Of a stretch of 64,000 nucleotides of DNA, positions 20,462 to 31,230 are shown piece by piece. The notes under the pieces are model-generated. The model did no database searches and was not told the origin of the DNA. It saw nothing but the letters and a program-made list of their open reading frames with translations. This DNA is from Myrmaecium sp. VS I D KN 1. Lineage: Eukaryota; Ascomycota; Dothideomycetes; Valsariales; Valsariaceae. Numbering within the stretch: the first letter of the stretch is position 1; every line of letters starts with the position of its first letter. Location of the stretch: the NCBI GenBank assembly GCA_019775845.1, contig JADQAV010000002.1:434001-498000 (forward strand). Reading direction: 5' to 3'. A program made the translations under genes and the position numbers.

Positions 20462-23400
20462 ATGCGCGGGACCCGCACTCGCACAAAGGCGCCCAAGCAA
20501 GTAGTCGAAGCAGAACCCGAGGAACAAGAGGAGGAAGAGGCCCTGGAACACGAAGATGTCGAGGAAGAAGAAGGCAACGAATCTGATGAAGATATGCATG
20601 ACGCGCAAGAGAATGAAGAAGGCGGGGTTCGATTGAAGTTCGACGCACCGCTGACATGGCGAGCTGGCAGACCCATACCTGTCGGCGAGTTACTACGAAG
20701 ACTCCAGGAGCTATTCAAAGAGCTCCGCTCTATGGAGCAAGAGGAGGTTGACCGGGAGTCTTTGCTCAAAGTTGCCAAAGAGCTGGCTTCCATGAATCTC
20801 CTGTCTCACAAGGATCGCGGGGTTCGCGCTTGGACAGCTTGCTGCATCGTGGAGATGTTCAGGCTTTGCGCTCCGGACGCGCCGTACACCGCCGCACAAT
20901 TGAAGGTACTTTTGCGTCACGGAGATACATGCTGTCCTCTTACTAATGACACTTAGGATATCTTCACGCTTTTCGTCTCCACGATTTTCCCTTCCCTATC
21001 TGACCCGTCAAATCCCTACAATGCACAACACCTCCATGTCCTCAAGTCTCTCTCGGACGTCAAGAGTATCGTTTTGCTGACAGATATCCCTGGATCGAGC
21101 ACCCTTATACACCATCTCTTCACCGTATGCTTCGATGTACTCTCTGGTCCGTCCAAAGCAGAGAATGGGGAGGAACTCAGTAAGAACGTGGAACATCATA
21201 TGACGTCTGTGCTGGAAACCTTAGTTGATGAGAGCCAAGGCCTCTCTCCAGAGATTGTAGACGTTATCCTGGCGCAATTCCTACGCGCAGATCCGCGGGT
21301 CATGACGGGAGGTTCTAAGTCAAAGAAGCCTCATCAAGTGGACGAGAGACAATCCACCCTGCTTTTGAAGGAAGCGCCCCCGGCTTATAACATGGCCAAG
21401 AATATCTGCAACTCTTGTCCGGACAAGATGGCGCGATACATTAGTCAGTATTTCAGTTCTGTCATCGTCGATGCCTCCGCATTGTCGTTTTCCGGGCCTC
21501 CGAAGAACAAGTCACACAGACGTACTGGCAGCGGGCTTGATGACTCGGATGAGGAAGTAGCTCGAGGGCCTACGGATGAGGACTTGCACGAGACCAAAAA
21601 AGCTCACAGACTGCTCCGAGAACTGTGGCGATCAGCGCCGGACGTCCTTCAGGACATCATTCCGCAGCTTGAAGGCGAACTTAGTGCCAGTGAGGTCCAG
21701 CTGCGAGTGCTGGCTACGGAGACATTTGGCGACATGATCTCTGGAATCGGTGCGGCTGGACCACCACCGCCTCCGGTGCTGAATCCAGCAGCGTATCCAT
21801 CGCAGAGTCTGGCATTGCCTTCGGAGCGTTCTCGAGTCTATAACTTTCTTACGACGCCGAACTCACCCCATTCCTTTGCAGTCAAGCATAATAATGCTTA
21901 CCAAAGCTTCATCAGCCGTCGGAATGATCGTTCCCCGGTCATACGTGCTGCATGGGTTACGAGTGTGGGCCAAATCTTGTCTACCTCTGCTGGAGGTGTA
22001 GGACTAGACCTTGACGAGGAGATGAGATTACTGGGTTACTTCGCTGATATGTTGATTGACGCTGACGAACGTGTGCGGCTCGCTGCAATCAAGGCGGTGG
22101 AAAAATTCGACTTCCACGATATCATACAAAAATTGGGGCGTCACGGCAGTGTCTCCAAAGAAGGCTCTGTACTCTACAATCTCGCCAACAGAAATAAGGA
22201 TCGCAAGACCAGTGTGCGGACAGAGGCCATCAAAGTGCTTGGTAAGCTCTGGGGCGTTGCTTCTGGTGCAATCGCGGAAGGCAGCGAAACCACCAGCCAC
22301 CTCCTTGGCCCCATTCCATCGAGAATCCTGGATGCGTACTATATAAACGACAACGAGACTAGCGCTCTCATTGATCGAGTGTTATTTGAGTCCCTTCTCC
22401 CTCTAAGCTATCCTCCTTTGAAGGCCAAAACGATGGCCAATGGCAGCAGCCAGCGAGTTAAGGACAGTCAACAGAGGGGAGGCGAGACGGAATATACTGA
22501 GTCGGATATCGACAAGATCCGCACAGAGCGAGAGCTGATCATGATCCGAGACCTCGAGCCAAAAGCGAAGGTCGTTCTCTTCGCAAAGCAAGGCAACCAA
22601 ACAGCTAACGCGAAGTACATGCAAGCACTATTGCAGAAGTGTGAGGAATACAATGTGAGAAATACATAGTGCCAATAACCGAAGACGTTGCTAATCAGAA
22701 GTAGGGTGGTGTCATGGACCAGAACGAGAAAGAGATCAAGCAGCAACTTACTCGTTTAATCGACTTCACGGCGAAGACGTTGGCGGAGCCTTTTCGCGCT
22801 TCTGATGACCTGTGGAAATTCGCCAAATGGCACGATCGGCGCAGCTACCAACTGATACGCTTTTGCATGGCACCCGATAGCGACTTCAAGAAGGTTTACA
22901 AGTCAATTGTAAGCATACTGGGCGTGCTCTCTTACAAGCTTTGACTGACTATTTGATATAGAAAGAGATGTCCAAACGAGTCGAAGAGCATTTCAATTCC
23001 TCCGTACTAGACACGCTTCTTCCGCTGGTGTACCGTGTCAGCAACCTGTTCTACAACCGTAGCCACGTTCCTGCCATCATCGAATTCTCTCGAACAGACG
23101 AGAAGGGGCTAGGAAGCACAGCGCATGAGGTCTTGAAGGAGATCTCGACCAAGAATCCTAATGTCTTCAAGGTGCACGTCCAAGAGCTCTGCAAGTCTCT
23201 TGAAGCGGAGGCTCCTACTGCCAGCAAGCCGAATGGGCCGGGAGCTGTTGCGGACCTAAAGGCGTGTGCAAGCTTTGCTCAAAAGTTCCCTGATGATGTG
23301 CCGAAAGACCGCAGGTTCCTTCAAAGCATGATAAGCTTCGCACTATTTGGTACACCTCCTAAGGCTGCGAAATATGGCGTCACAATAGTCATGATGACCT

Positions 23401-25337
23401 CTGACAAGAAGGAGCTACACTCGCGGGAAATCTTGCAGAAGTGCATCAAGGACTTTGAGTACGGGAAGGGCAATTACCTGTCCAAACTCGCTGCGTTAAG
23501 CCAGATGACCCTCATGGGCCCGCAAGAAGAAGTGGAAAGGGACGTCGACGACATCATCGGGATTGCTATTGAGCATGTGCTCTTGAAGAGTAGGTCTACC
23601 ACACAGGAAGGGGAGCCATCCTGGACCGACGAGCCAGATGACGATACAACGGCGAAAATGTGGGCTTTGAAGATCCTGGCGAACCGTCTCCGGTCTTACG
23701 ACGCAGAGCAGGACATCAAGCCAGTGGCAACACCGGTGTATGCTCTCTTGACCAAACTTGTGCGAAACAACGGCGAAATTTCGAAGAAGGAAGATTCGCC
23801 AGCCGCCCTCAAAGCACGCCTTCGCCTCACTGCTGCCCAACTTCTCCTCAAGCTCAGCTGCACCAAACGACTCGATGCCCTCCTCACCCCGAAACATTTC
23901 AATGAACTCGCCCTTGTCGCGCAGGATCGTCTGCCCAAAGTCCGCTCGCAGTTCCTCACCACGCTCATGAAGTATCTCGGGCAAGACCGCCTCCCCCGTC
24001 GCTTCTACGCCATCATCTTCCTGCTCGCCTTCGAGCCGCAGCCGGACACCAAGGAAAATGCTACAAGGTGGCTCCGTGCTCGCGCCGCCGCCTTCACCGC
24101 GAAGAAGGACACGGCCATGGAGGCATTGCTCGCCCGGTTCATCAGCCTGCTTGCGCACCACCCGGACTTCGATCGCGATGTGGAGAACCTGAGGGACTTT
24201 GCGCAGTATATCATCTTCTACCTCCGCTGTGTGGCCACCGAGACGAATCTTAGCCTCATCTACCACGTTGCGCAGCGAGTTAAAAGCGTACAGGACGGCA
24301 TTGACCCGAATATCAGCGAGAACCTGTATTGTCTCTCTGACCTGGCGCAGGCAATCATCCGCGTGTACGAGGAGGTTCAGGGGTGGTCAATGCAGGCATG
24401 GCCAGGGAAGCTTCGGATGCCGGGGGGCATCTTTGCGCCCTTGCCCAGCCACGAGGTGGCGCAGGAGATTGCAAGGAAGACATACGTACCGGAGGAGCTT
24501 CTAGAAGGACTGGAGGATCTAGTGAAGGAGAGTCTGAGGACCAGGAAACGAAAGGCAGGGGATGGAGGGGAGAAGGCCAGGAAGAAAGCCAAGGCCGCTA
24601 CTACGGCGCCAAGGTCGAAGGCGAAGGCGACACCGAGGAAGAAGGTTGACAAGACGCCGAAACGGAGGACGGCGGAAGCGGTGCCGAGCAGTGAACGCAG
24701 AAGGAGCTCAAGAAAGTCTGGGGTCAAAAACTATGTGGAGACCAGCGACGAGGAGAATGAAGAGGACTACGGAGAGGAAGACGAGGAAGAAGAGCAGGAA
24801 GATGAGGAGGAGGAGCAAGAAGAAAGTCAAACAGAGCAAGCCGAAAGCAGAGAGCAGTCCGAGAACCCCGCCTCGTCCGAGACAGCCGTCGAGGAACAGA
24901 TTGAAGTGAAGGAGCCCGCTAAAGAGCCAGAGCAGGAGCAGAGCGAGCCGGAAGAAGAACAGGAAGAAGAACCGGAACCGGAAGCCGAAGCATCCTCCGA
25001 GCCAGAACCCCAATCCTCACCTCCCGCCCTTCGAAGAGGCGGTCGCCGAACCAACGGGACTACTGCTGCTGCTGCAGCAACCACCAACGGGAAAAGCCGC
25101 CACGCGCCCGCCAAATCCCAGAGCAAGACCAGCACGCCCGCCAAGTCGTCCAGGTCGGCCACGCCGGCGAAGGCGAAACCGGCGAAGGCCACCGCGGCGG
25201 CGAAGAAGGCGAAGGGGAAGGCCACCGCGGCTCCGCCGAAGGCTGCTGCGCGCTCCACGCGGGCGACGCGGGGGCGACCGGTCGCGCAGGCGGAGAGCGA
25301 GGATAGCGAGTTGAGCGATGTGCCTTCGAGCGAGTGA
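20462..25337 (+). CDS. pds5: Pds5/BimD/Spo76 cohesin-associated protein
   Basis: Four exons, 20462-20905, 20957-22654, 22705-22908 and 22962-25337, separated by 51-, 50- and 53-nt introns, give 1573 residues. Pds5 (BimD in Aspergillus, Spo76 in Sordaria) binds the cohesin ring and controls its loading, maintenance and release. After an acidic N-terminus (residues about 15-60) comes the helical Pds5 start (VGELLRRLQELFKELRSMEQ; MNLLSHKDRGVRAWTACCIV). A long HEAT array follows, including VRLAAIKAVEKFDFHDIIQK. The last 250 residues are disordered: a basic block rich in KARKKAKAA and KATPRKK, an acidic block (EEEEQEDEEEEQEESQ), then an Ala/Lys/Pro-rich tail, as in other Pds5 C-termini. The length fits the fungal family (about 1500). 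The GTG nine bases upstream is not used; the first ATG is at 20462. Confidence 0.92.
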
Positions 25338-26157
25338 GGAGGTGATGTGTACGTTCTGTTCGTTCGAAGTCTGATGGGGAATTTGTTTAGAGGGAAAGAT
25401 GGTTTGAACTAACAGCGGTAGCGACGCGGATCGGGAAGAGCGGGGACGACGCCGAAGGATGTGACGCCGGCGGTAGTCGTGGTTGTGGTCGTGATCGCCT
25501 CGTTTTCTGTTCGCATGCATGGGTATGGAGTCTGAACACTTTTCTTTTCTTTTCGTTCTTCTTTCCTTCCTTTCTTCCGCCTCCTTTTTCCTTTTCTTTC
25601 CAGGTCTCCCTTTGAGATCCCAACACCTTCGCTACGCTTCTCACTGTCTTCTTTCTCCTATTTCTTTTTCTTAATCGGCGCTTATACCCGGGTGGAAGGA
25701 CACACGGAGGGGAGCGGGTTGAGGGGGAAACAATCGGTCCTTCAGTTCTTCACTTTTCCTTAATTTCTTTTTTCCTTTTTCCCCCTTTCCTGTAAGGCTG
25801 AAGACTGCGGTATGATACGATGCGCGCTTTGTCTTCTTCCTCTCCGGGACTTTTTCCATATTTGTTTCACTTTTCTTTTTACCGCGAGGAAAGGGGGTGC
25901 GGCTGGCGGAACGCCACGATCGGAGCTCAACACCAACACCTGCAAACTCCAAGCGACGAAGAATATGGGATGAGGAACATGGACATATCTCTATATCTAT
26001 TCCTCTCTTATGTCAGAGGCCTTTCGCCTATTCCTTGCGACAACAGAATGTTCTTATTTTCTCATCTAAGCCATCTCGTTCCATCTGATCATCCTCTCAT
26101 AACTCCCCACAGCATTTCGCCACCTTCCACACCCAGTTCCTCCCGCTCTCACGCCGA
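25338..26157. other. Intergenic, 0.8 kb
   Basis: Convergent space between pds5 and the acetyltransferase gene. It is T/C-rich (25540-25670), with no gene seen; it probably holds the two 3' UTRs. Confidence 0.6.
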
Positions 26158-26982
26158 CTACTCCCGCGCCGCAGCATTCGGATCTATCTTCGTCTCCACC
26201 TTCCGAATCACGCGCGCCGGATTCCCCGCCACCACCGTGAACTCGGGCACATCCTTGGTGACCACGCTGCCCGCGCCCACCGTCGCGCCCCGGCCGATGC
26301 GGACGCCAGGCAAGACGACCACGTTCCCGCCGATCCAGCAGTCCTCGCCGACGTGGATCTCCTTGCCCAGCTCCGGGCCGTTGGTGCCGTTGCGCAGCAG
26401 CGGGTCGAGGGGGTGGGTGCCGGAGTAGAAGCTCACGTTGGGGCCGACCAGGGTGCGGGCGCCGATGCTGGTGAGGCAGGTGTCGAGGAAGGTGGCGTTG
26501 AAGTTGATGAAGACGCCCGCGCCGATGCGGAGGTTGGTGCCGTAGTCGATGTGCACGGGGGCTTCGATCCAGGGGTATGTTGCGAGCTGGGCGTCGTCCT
26601 CTTCTGGGGTGGATGCTGGGGGTGGGAGCGGGGTGGTGTCGTTGGTTATGCTTGGGTAGTGGATTAGTTTGGCTGTGATCGATGGAGAGAAGAGGTCTTT
26701 CTTTTGTGATGCCGCATTTCGTTTCGGAGAATTGGGGGAATGTGGGACGGAAGGGGAAGGGAGAAGGGCAAGAAACGTACTGCCTCGGACGGTACGATGT
26801 GGTGATGTCTGTACTTACTCCTTCCAGAGCTCGATCATGCGGCGGCGGGGGACTTCGCCGGCGTTGTTGAAGCGGTCGCAGGCGTGCTTACAGCGGGTGC
26901 GCTCCGCAATGAGCTCCGGGGTGAAGGCGTGGTAGAGCTCTCCCCGGAGCATCTTCTGCTTGTTTTCAGATGGTTTGGACAT
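26158..26982 (-). CDS. Maltose/galactoside O-acetyltransferase family (LbH)
   Basis: Exon 1 is 26982-26819. A 168-nt intron (GTAAGT; branch ACTAATC; acceptor CCCAAG) is followed by exon 2, 26650-26158, giving 218 residues. Exon 1 encodes the Mac domain (MLRGELYHAFTPELIAERTR). Exon 2 encodes the left-handed beta-helix with hexapeptide repeats (IGARTLVGPNVSFYSGTHPL; IGGNVVVLPGVRIGRGATVG). The likely catalytic His is in GTHPLD. The family transfers acetyl from acetyl-CoA to sugar hydroxyls. A stronger-looking acceptor, ATCACAG 20 nt upstream, would put the frame out of phase with exon 1, so I prefer the AAG acceptor. It restores the conserved run YPWIEAPVHIDYGTNLRIG. The real fungal substrate is unknown. 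Confidence 0.86.
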
Positions 26983-27378
26983 GTTTACGGGACTAGGAAG
27001 ACCGTGGTAAGGGTGACTGATGGAGAATTGAAGCGTCTTCCGCGTTTGAACTGGAAGGACAGGTGTTCAATATTTATGTATGCCGCTGCTACGACGTTGA
27101 GTCGAGCAAGGTGTATGGGGGTGATGTCCATCTACCCCACGATATGCAGCATGCGCCACAACGTAAGCTGTGGCTGCCTGAGTCCCGCGCAGAACCGTTT
27201 GCGGCGCTTCCTCCGTCCCTTGAGCCCCCTCGAGTGCCGCCAAAGCTCTTTGTCCGCACCCTTCGAGGTCGTACATATTGTACTCCGAACAAACGTAAAC
27301 GTTCGCTTTGACTTCCGCTCCCTTGTGAAGCTGCAGCGCTCATTTATACAGCTTCCCGCCCACCTCTTGACCTTGCCC
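26983..27378. promoter_or_regulatory. Divergent promoter, acetyltransferase / STE14
   Basis: About 400 bp lie between the two divergent ATGs. There is an AT-rich patch near 27065-27080 on the acetyltransferase side. The frame of the downstream gene stays open through this region but has no family similarity here. Confidence 0.45.
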
Positions 27379-28441
27379 ATGTCTCGCCCGCATCCTGAGC
27401 TCTTCTTACCACCATCACCCACGCTACAACCGTCCGATATGGCAAGCAACGGCCACACCGTCCACACGCGTAGTAACGGGGAGACCTCAACAGCAAAGGA
27501 GGATCACACTTCCACCTCCCCTACCATCTCCTGGCCCGTCAACCGCCCCACTGAGCGCGGCGATTGGAACCCACGCATCGACCAAGCCCTCCGCGCTCGC
27601 GAATCCTCCACCATTCAGCACACCACCTCCACAAAACCGGGTACTTTTACCATCCATCCCGACTTCTATCCACACCAGAAGCGCTCTCTATCTGGCGTCG
27701 CTCTCCGCTCCTTTCTCCTGGGCCTCACCTTCTCCGCGTCCACCTTGATCACCTTGTACTGCCTCGTACACACCACCACCACCCTCTGGCGCCTGCCCGT
27801 CTTCCTCGCCACCCTCTCCCTCTTCCACTTCCTCGAGTACCTCATCACCGCCGCGTACAACACCGCAGAAGCGAAAATCTCCTCCTTCCTTCTCACCACC
27901 AATGGCTCCGCCTACCAGATCGCCCACACGGCCGCCGCCCTCGAAGGCCTTCTCACCCCGCTTCTGTTCCCCACCTTCCACGCCCGCGTGACGCCGTGGT
28001 GGCTCACCGTCGTCGGCTTCGCCTTGCTGATCCTGGGCCAAACCACTCGCACCCTCGCCATGGCCCACGCTGGCACCAATTTCAACCACATGGTGCAGGC
28101 CCGCAAGAAGAGCGACCACCAGCTCGTCACCTCGGGCATCTACGCCTACCTGCGGCACCCGAGCTACTTCGGCTTCTTCTGGTGGGGGCTGGGGACGCAA
28201 TTGGTGCTAGGGAACGTGGTATGCTTTGCGGGATATACCGTGGTCCTGTGGAAGTTCTTCAAAGATCGGATTACCAGTGAGTTGGATCATTCATTCCATT
28301 CTTCTTTTTTCTTTGTGGCGGCTTACTGATACGATGCTTCAACCTCACGTAGAGGAGGAAAAGTATCTCGTTGCCTTCTTCGGAGAGGAATATGGCCGAT
28401 ACCGAGCAAGGACACCGGTAGGCATACCGTTCATACGCTGA
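27379..28441 (+). CDS. ste14: Protein-S-isoprenylcysteine O-methyltransferase (Ste14)
   Basis: Exons 27379-28276 and 28353-28441 (76-nt intron) give 328 residues. If the second in-frame ATG at 27439, which has the better context, is used, it is 308. ICMT is a multi-pass ER enzyme that methylates the prenylated C-terminal cysteine of CaaX proteins such as Ras and a-factor. Hydrophobic segments include SFLLGLTFSASTLITLYCLV and WWLTVVGFALLILGQTTRTL. The catalytic region has HTGTNFNHMVQ-like AHAGTNFNHMVQ, SGIYAYLRHPSYFGFFWWGL and the C-terminal KYLVAFFGEEYGRYRARTPV..PFI. These are the RHPxY and EE..Y..Y..R..SAM and substrate motifs of the family. The splice joins RIT to KEEKYL without gaps. Confidence 0.9.
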
Positions 28442-28999
28442 ATGGAGGGACGGAACTGTTTGACGGCAGGTGAGGTGCGCCACGAGGATGAGGCATTGGA
28501 ACATCTTCTATCACAGTGATATACCCCTATACCCATATATATTTCATGCACTTTCTTACTTTTCCGTTCAATGAAGTAGCTTGCTTGGATGACAATGATA
28601 CTCCTCTTATATAACCAAAGCTCTGTAAAACGCAGTCCAATTGCTATTAGTATCGCGAGATATGATTTTTTGCTAGGGATCTATTGGAGTCCATGGCGTG
28701 ATTGCAGTCCTGCTCCTTTAACGAGCTTGTTCAGCCGTTGAGATTAGCAACTGCCTTATAGCGAATGTTGTACGACACATCTCGGCCGTTCCAGCCTGGC
28801 GGAGTAATTGTGTACCGCCTGTTCTTGGCAAACCGTGCATGACGTTTTCGCTCCGAAGTTCATCCACCACGGTGGCTTTGCGCAAGCTTCCCATCTCTAA
28901 GCACGCCTTTCCACTCAGGCCTCCGCAGGTACGCCAATTAACTAATCTAGGCTGACCAGGCTATTGAAACAGACAAGCGAAGTTTGATCCCTGGCAGCC
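28442..28999. other. Intergenic, 0.56 kb
   Basis: 3' side of ste14 and promoter of the next gene. Nothing specific is recognised; ATATATTT lies near 28536. Confidence 0.55.
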
Positions 29000-30667
29000 A
29001 TGAGTAACACAACATCGACCGAAGCATCGCCATTGCTGCCCTCCAAACCGAGCGTCCGCACTGGGTCTTCGGGGCAGCCAAAGCCAAACCGCAGCGTCAC
29101 ATTCAGTCCGACGGTTTCGACGAGCAATTCTGGCCCTTCCAAACCTTCCTCTCACTTCCCAAACCCCTCCATTGACGGACGGCAACCTGTTTTGTCTTCT
29201 CTCAACAGTAAACTTCGACGCCGTAATAGTTCTGCTGGACCTCTTCCCCCTGTACCGGCGCCCAAGATCGGTCCGCAACGAACAACGAGGACAGCACAAA
29301 AGCTCAAGCTACTCCCAGACCCGGAACACGAGGAAGAAGAACAAGACGAGGAGGGCGGAAAAGATGTGTATACCCAGTACACACGGATCAAGGATCCCAC
29401 CGCTAGAAGGGATGCTGCTAGGCTTGGGAAGGCGGACCGGGACCGGTTACCAAGAGTCACTGCATACTGTACCGCAAATTCCTACCGGATGGATGACTTG
29501 TTCAGATTCCTGAAGGGAAAAGCCAAGGCTCGTGGCACGGCACCGAAACTGTTCGACGAGTGCATATATACGCCGTACAGTTACACCAAGCGTTCCTCTG
29601 ATAAATCTGGCAATGACAGGTCCGCTGGAGAAACGGAGAGAATGTCTCCTCCACAGGGTCACGTACAGGAGAGGCGGTTTTCGGACAGCGCCATAGATGT
29701 CGAGAGTCGCAATGAACAGCGAAGAGAAGACCTGATAGACATGCACAATCAAGGAGGAGACTTGTCCATGGATCAGGGCGGGGAGATGACGGTACCCAAC
29801 AACACAATGGCAGACATGGATCAACCTTCAGAAAGGCGTGAAGATACCCTAGACTTCGATACCCAAGTCCATACGCCGGAAGTCTTTTTGTTCAATTATG
29901 GCGTTGTGGTCATTTGGGGCATGACGTTGCAGCAGGAACAACGGTTCTTGAAGGATATTGCGAAATTCGAAGTGGAGAAGCTATCGAAGGACGACATCCA
30001 GACGGAGGAGTTCAACTTTTACTACACGAGAGAGTATCAGGCCCGGATCTACAACGATTTCATCAGCTTGAGGGACAAGAAGAATTACATGACGAAACTG
30101 GCCATCAGCCATGCAATCTCGCAGAGTGTCAAGGTTCGTACACTAATAAATATAGCCTGTGCAGGACTAACTTTGCCTACTAGACGTCTTTGTATGAGGA
30201 CTTGGTAGACAACACCATCGAGAACACCAAAGACATCCCCTCACAGATCGCTACATCTGGAAAGGTTAACTTGACCCGGCAAGAAATCAACATGCAGATA
30301 GGCGAGCTCTTTATTCTACGGATCAACATTCATCTGCAGGGCTCGGTCCTCGATGCACCGGAGCTCATGTGGGCGGAACCTCAACTTGAGCCCATCTACC
30401 AAGCTGTCCGCAGCTACCTTGAAATGGACCAGAGGGTGGGCTTGCTCACGGAGCGATTAGATGTCATTGCAGATCTTTTAGCAGTGCTCAAGGACCAGCT
30501 GAGCGCTACCCATGTAAGTACTTACCCAAATTGGACAATGCATGTGCTATTTCTGACTATCACGCCAGGGTGAATTGCTGGAATGGATCGTCATCGTCCT
30601 GATTGCCGCTGAGATCTTGGTTGCTGCCATCAACATCGTGGTGGATCTGTATGCTGGCGTGGACTAA
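29000..30667 (+). CDS. RMD1/RMD8 (DUF155) family membrane protein
   Basis: Exons 29000-30133, 30184-30513 and 30569-30667 (introns of 50 and 55 nt; the first has donor GTTCGT and branch GGACTAAC) give 520 residues. Residues 1-130 are disordered, Ser/Pro- then Glu-rich. The DUF155 core starts near 150 (LPRVTAYCTANSYRMDDLFR) and continues through KLFDECIYTPYSY, EVFLFNYGVVVIWGMTLQQE and the helical C-terminal half (RQEINMQIGELFILRINIHL). The last exon is almost only a transmembrane helix (LEWIVIVLIAAEILVAAINI). Relatives are yeast Rmd1 and Rmd8 (required for meiotic nuclear division by mutant phenotype), fission yeast Sif proteins and human RMND1, which acts in mitochondrial translation. The low-complexity insert (about 200-275) between the two halves of the core suits Rmd8-type proteins. 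Molecular role is not known. Confidence 0.85.
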
Positions 30668-31230
30668 ACACACGCATGCGATCGTTGCAGTGCTTCTTGT
30701 ATAGATTAGTTGGACTGAGTGGTGTAGGAATTTGCGTGAGGCGGTGGAAAAGGGTATTCATGAGCATTCATTCACAAAGGCCGGGCGTACTGGGGTGCGA
30801 TCATCATTTGCGGCGTTTGATCACACGAGTCCGCCTCCATTATTTAGATCATCAATGGGGACCGACCCTCTTTGCACGAGGGACTGCGACGGGGGTTCGA
30901 GGTTCGCTTTTCTGGTGCATGAGACTATCCGTATACGCACGAATGGGATGACAGGCTTCTTCTGACTGTACATAACCTTGAAAATATGTTTATTTTCTCG
31001 AAGAGCACCACCTCAGCACCTCATGTTTATGTAACACCGGCGCTCCTCGGAGCGTCCATACCTTAAGTGACGGCGCCGTTGTTGTCCTGAGGAGGGGTCC
31101 CATAATATATCGCATTTAGCGAGCAACGGAGGCGCTCCCCTGCGACGTCCGAACAAAAGCTCCACGAAAGCATCAACTTTCGCGCGCAAGCAATGCCACA
31201 GCCCTTCTTCCCCCCAATGATCCGTTCCAG
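30668..31230. other. Intergenic, 0.56 kb
   Basis: 3' end of the RMD-family gene and promoter of pik1. It is AT-rich near 30975-31010. No gene is seen. Confidence 0.55.

Noticed and set aside
26158-26982. Recent bacterial transfer of the acetyltransferase
   Set aside because: It has a spliceosomal intron and host-like GC, and the family is widespread in fungi; nothing local suggests a recent transfer.
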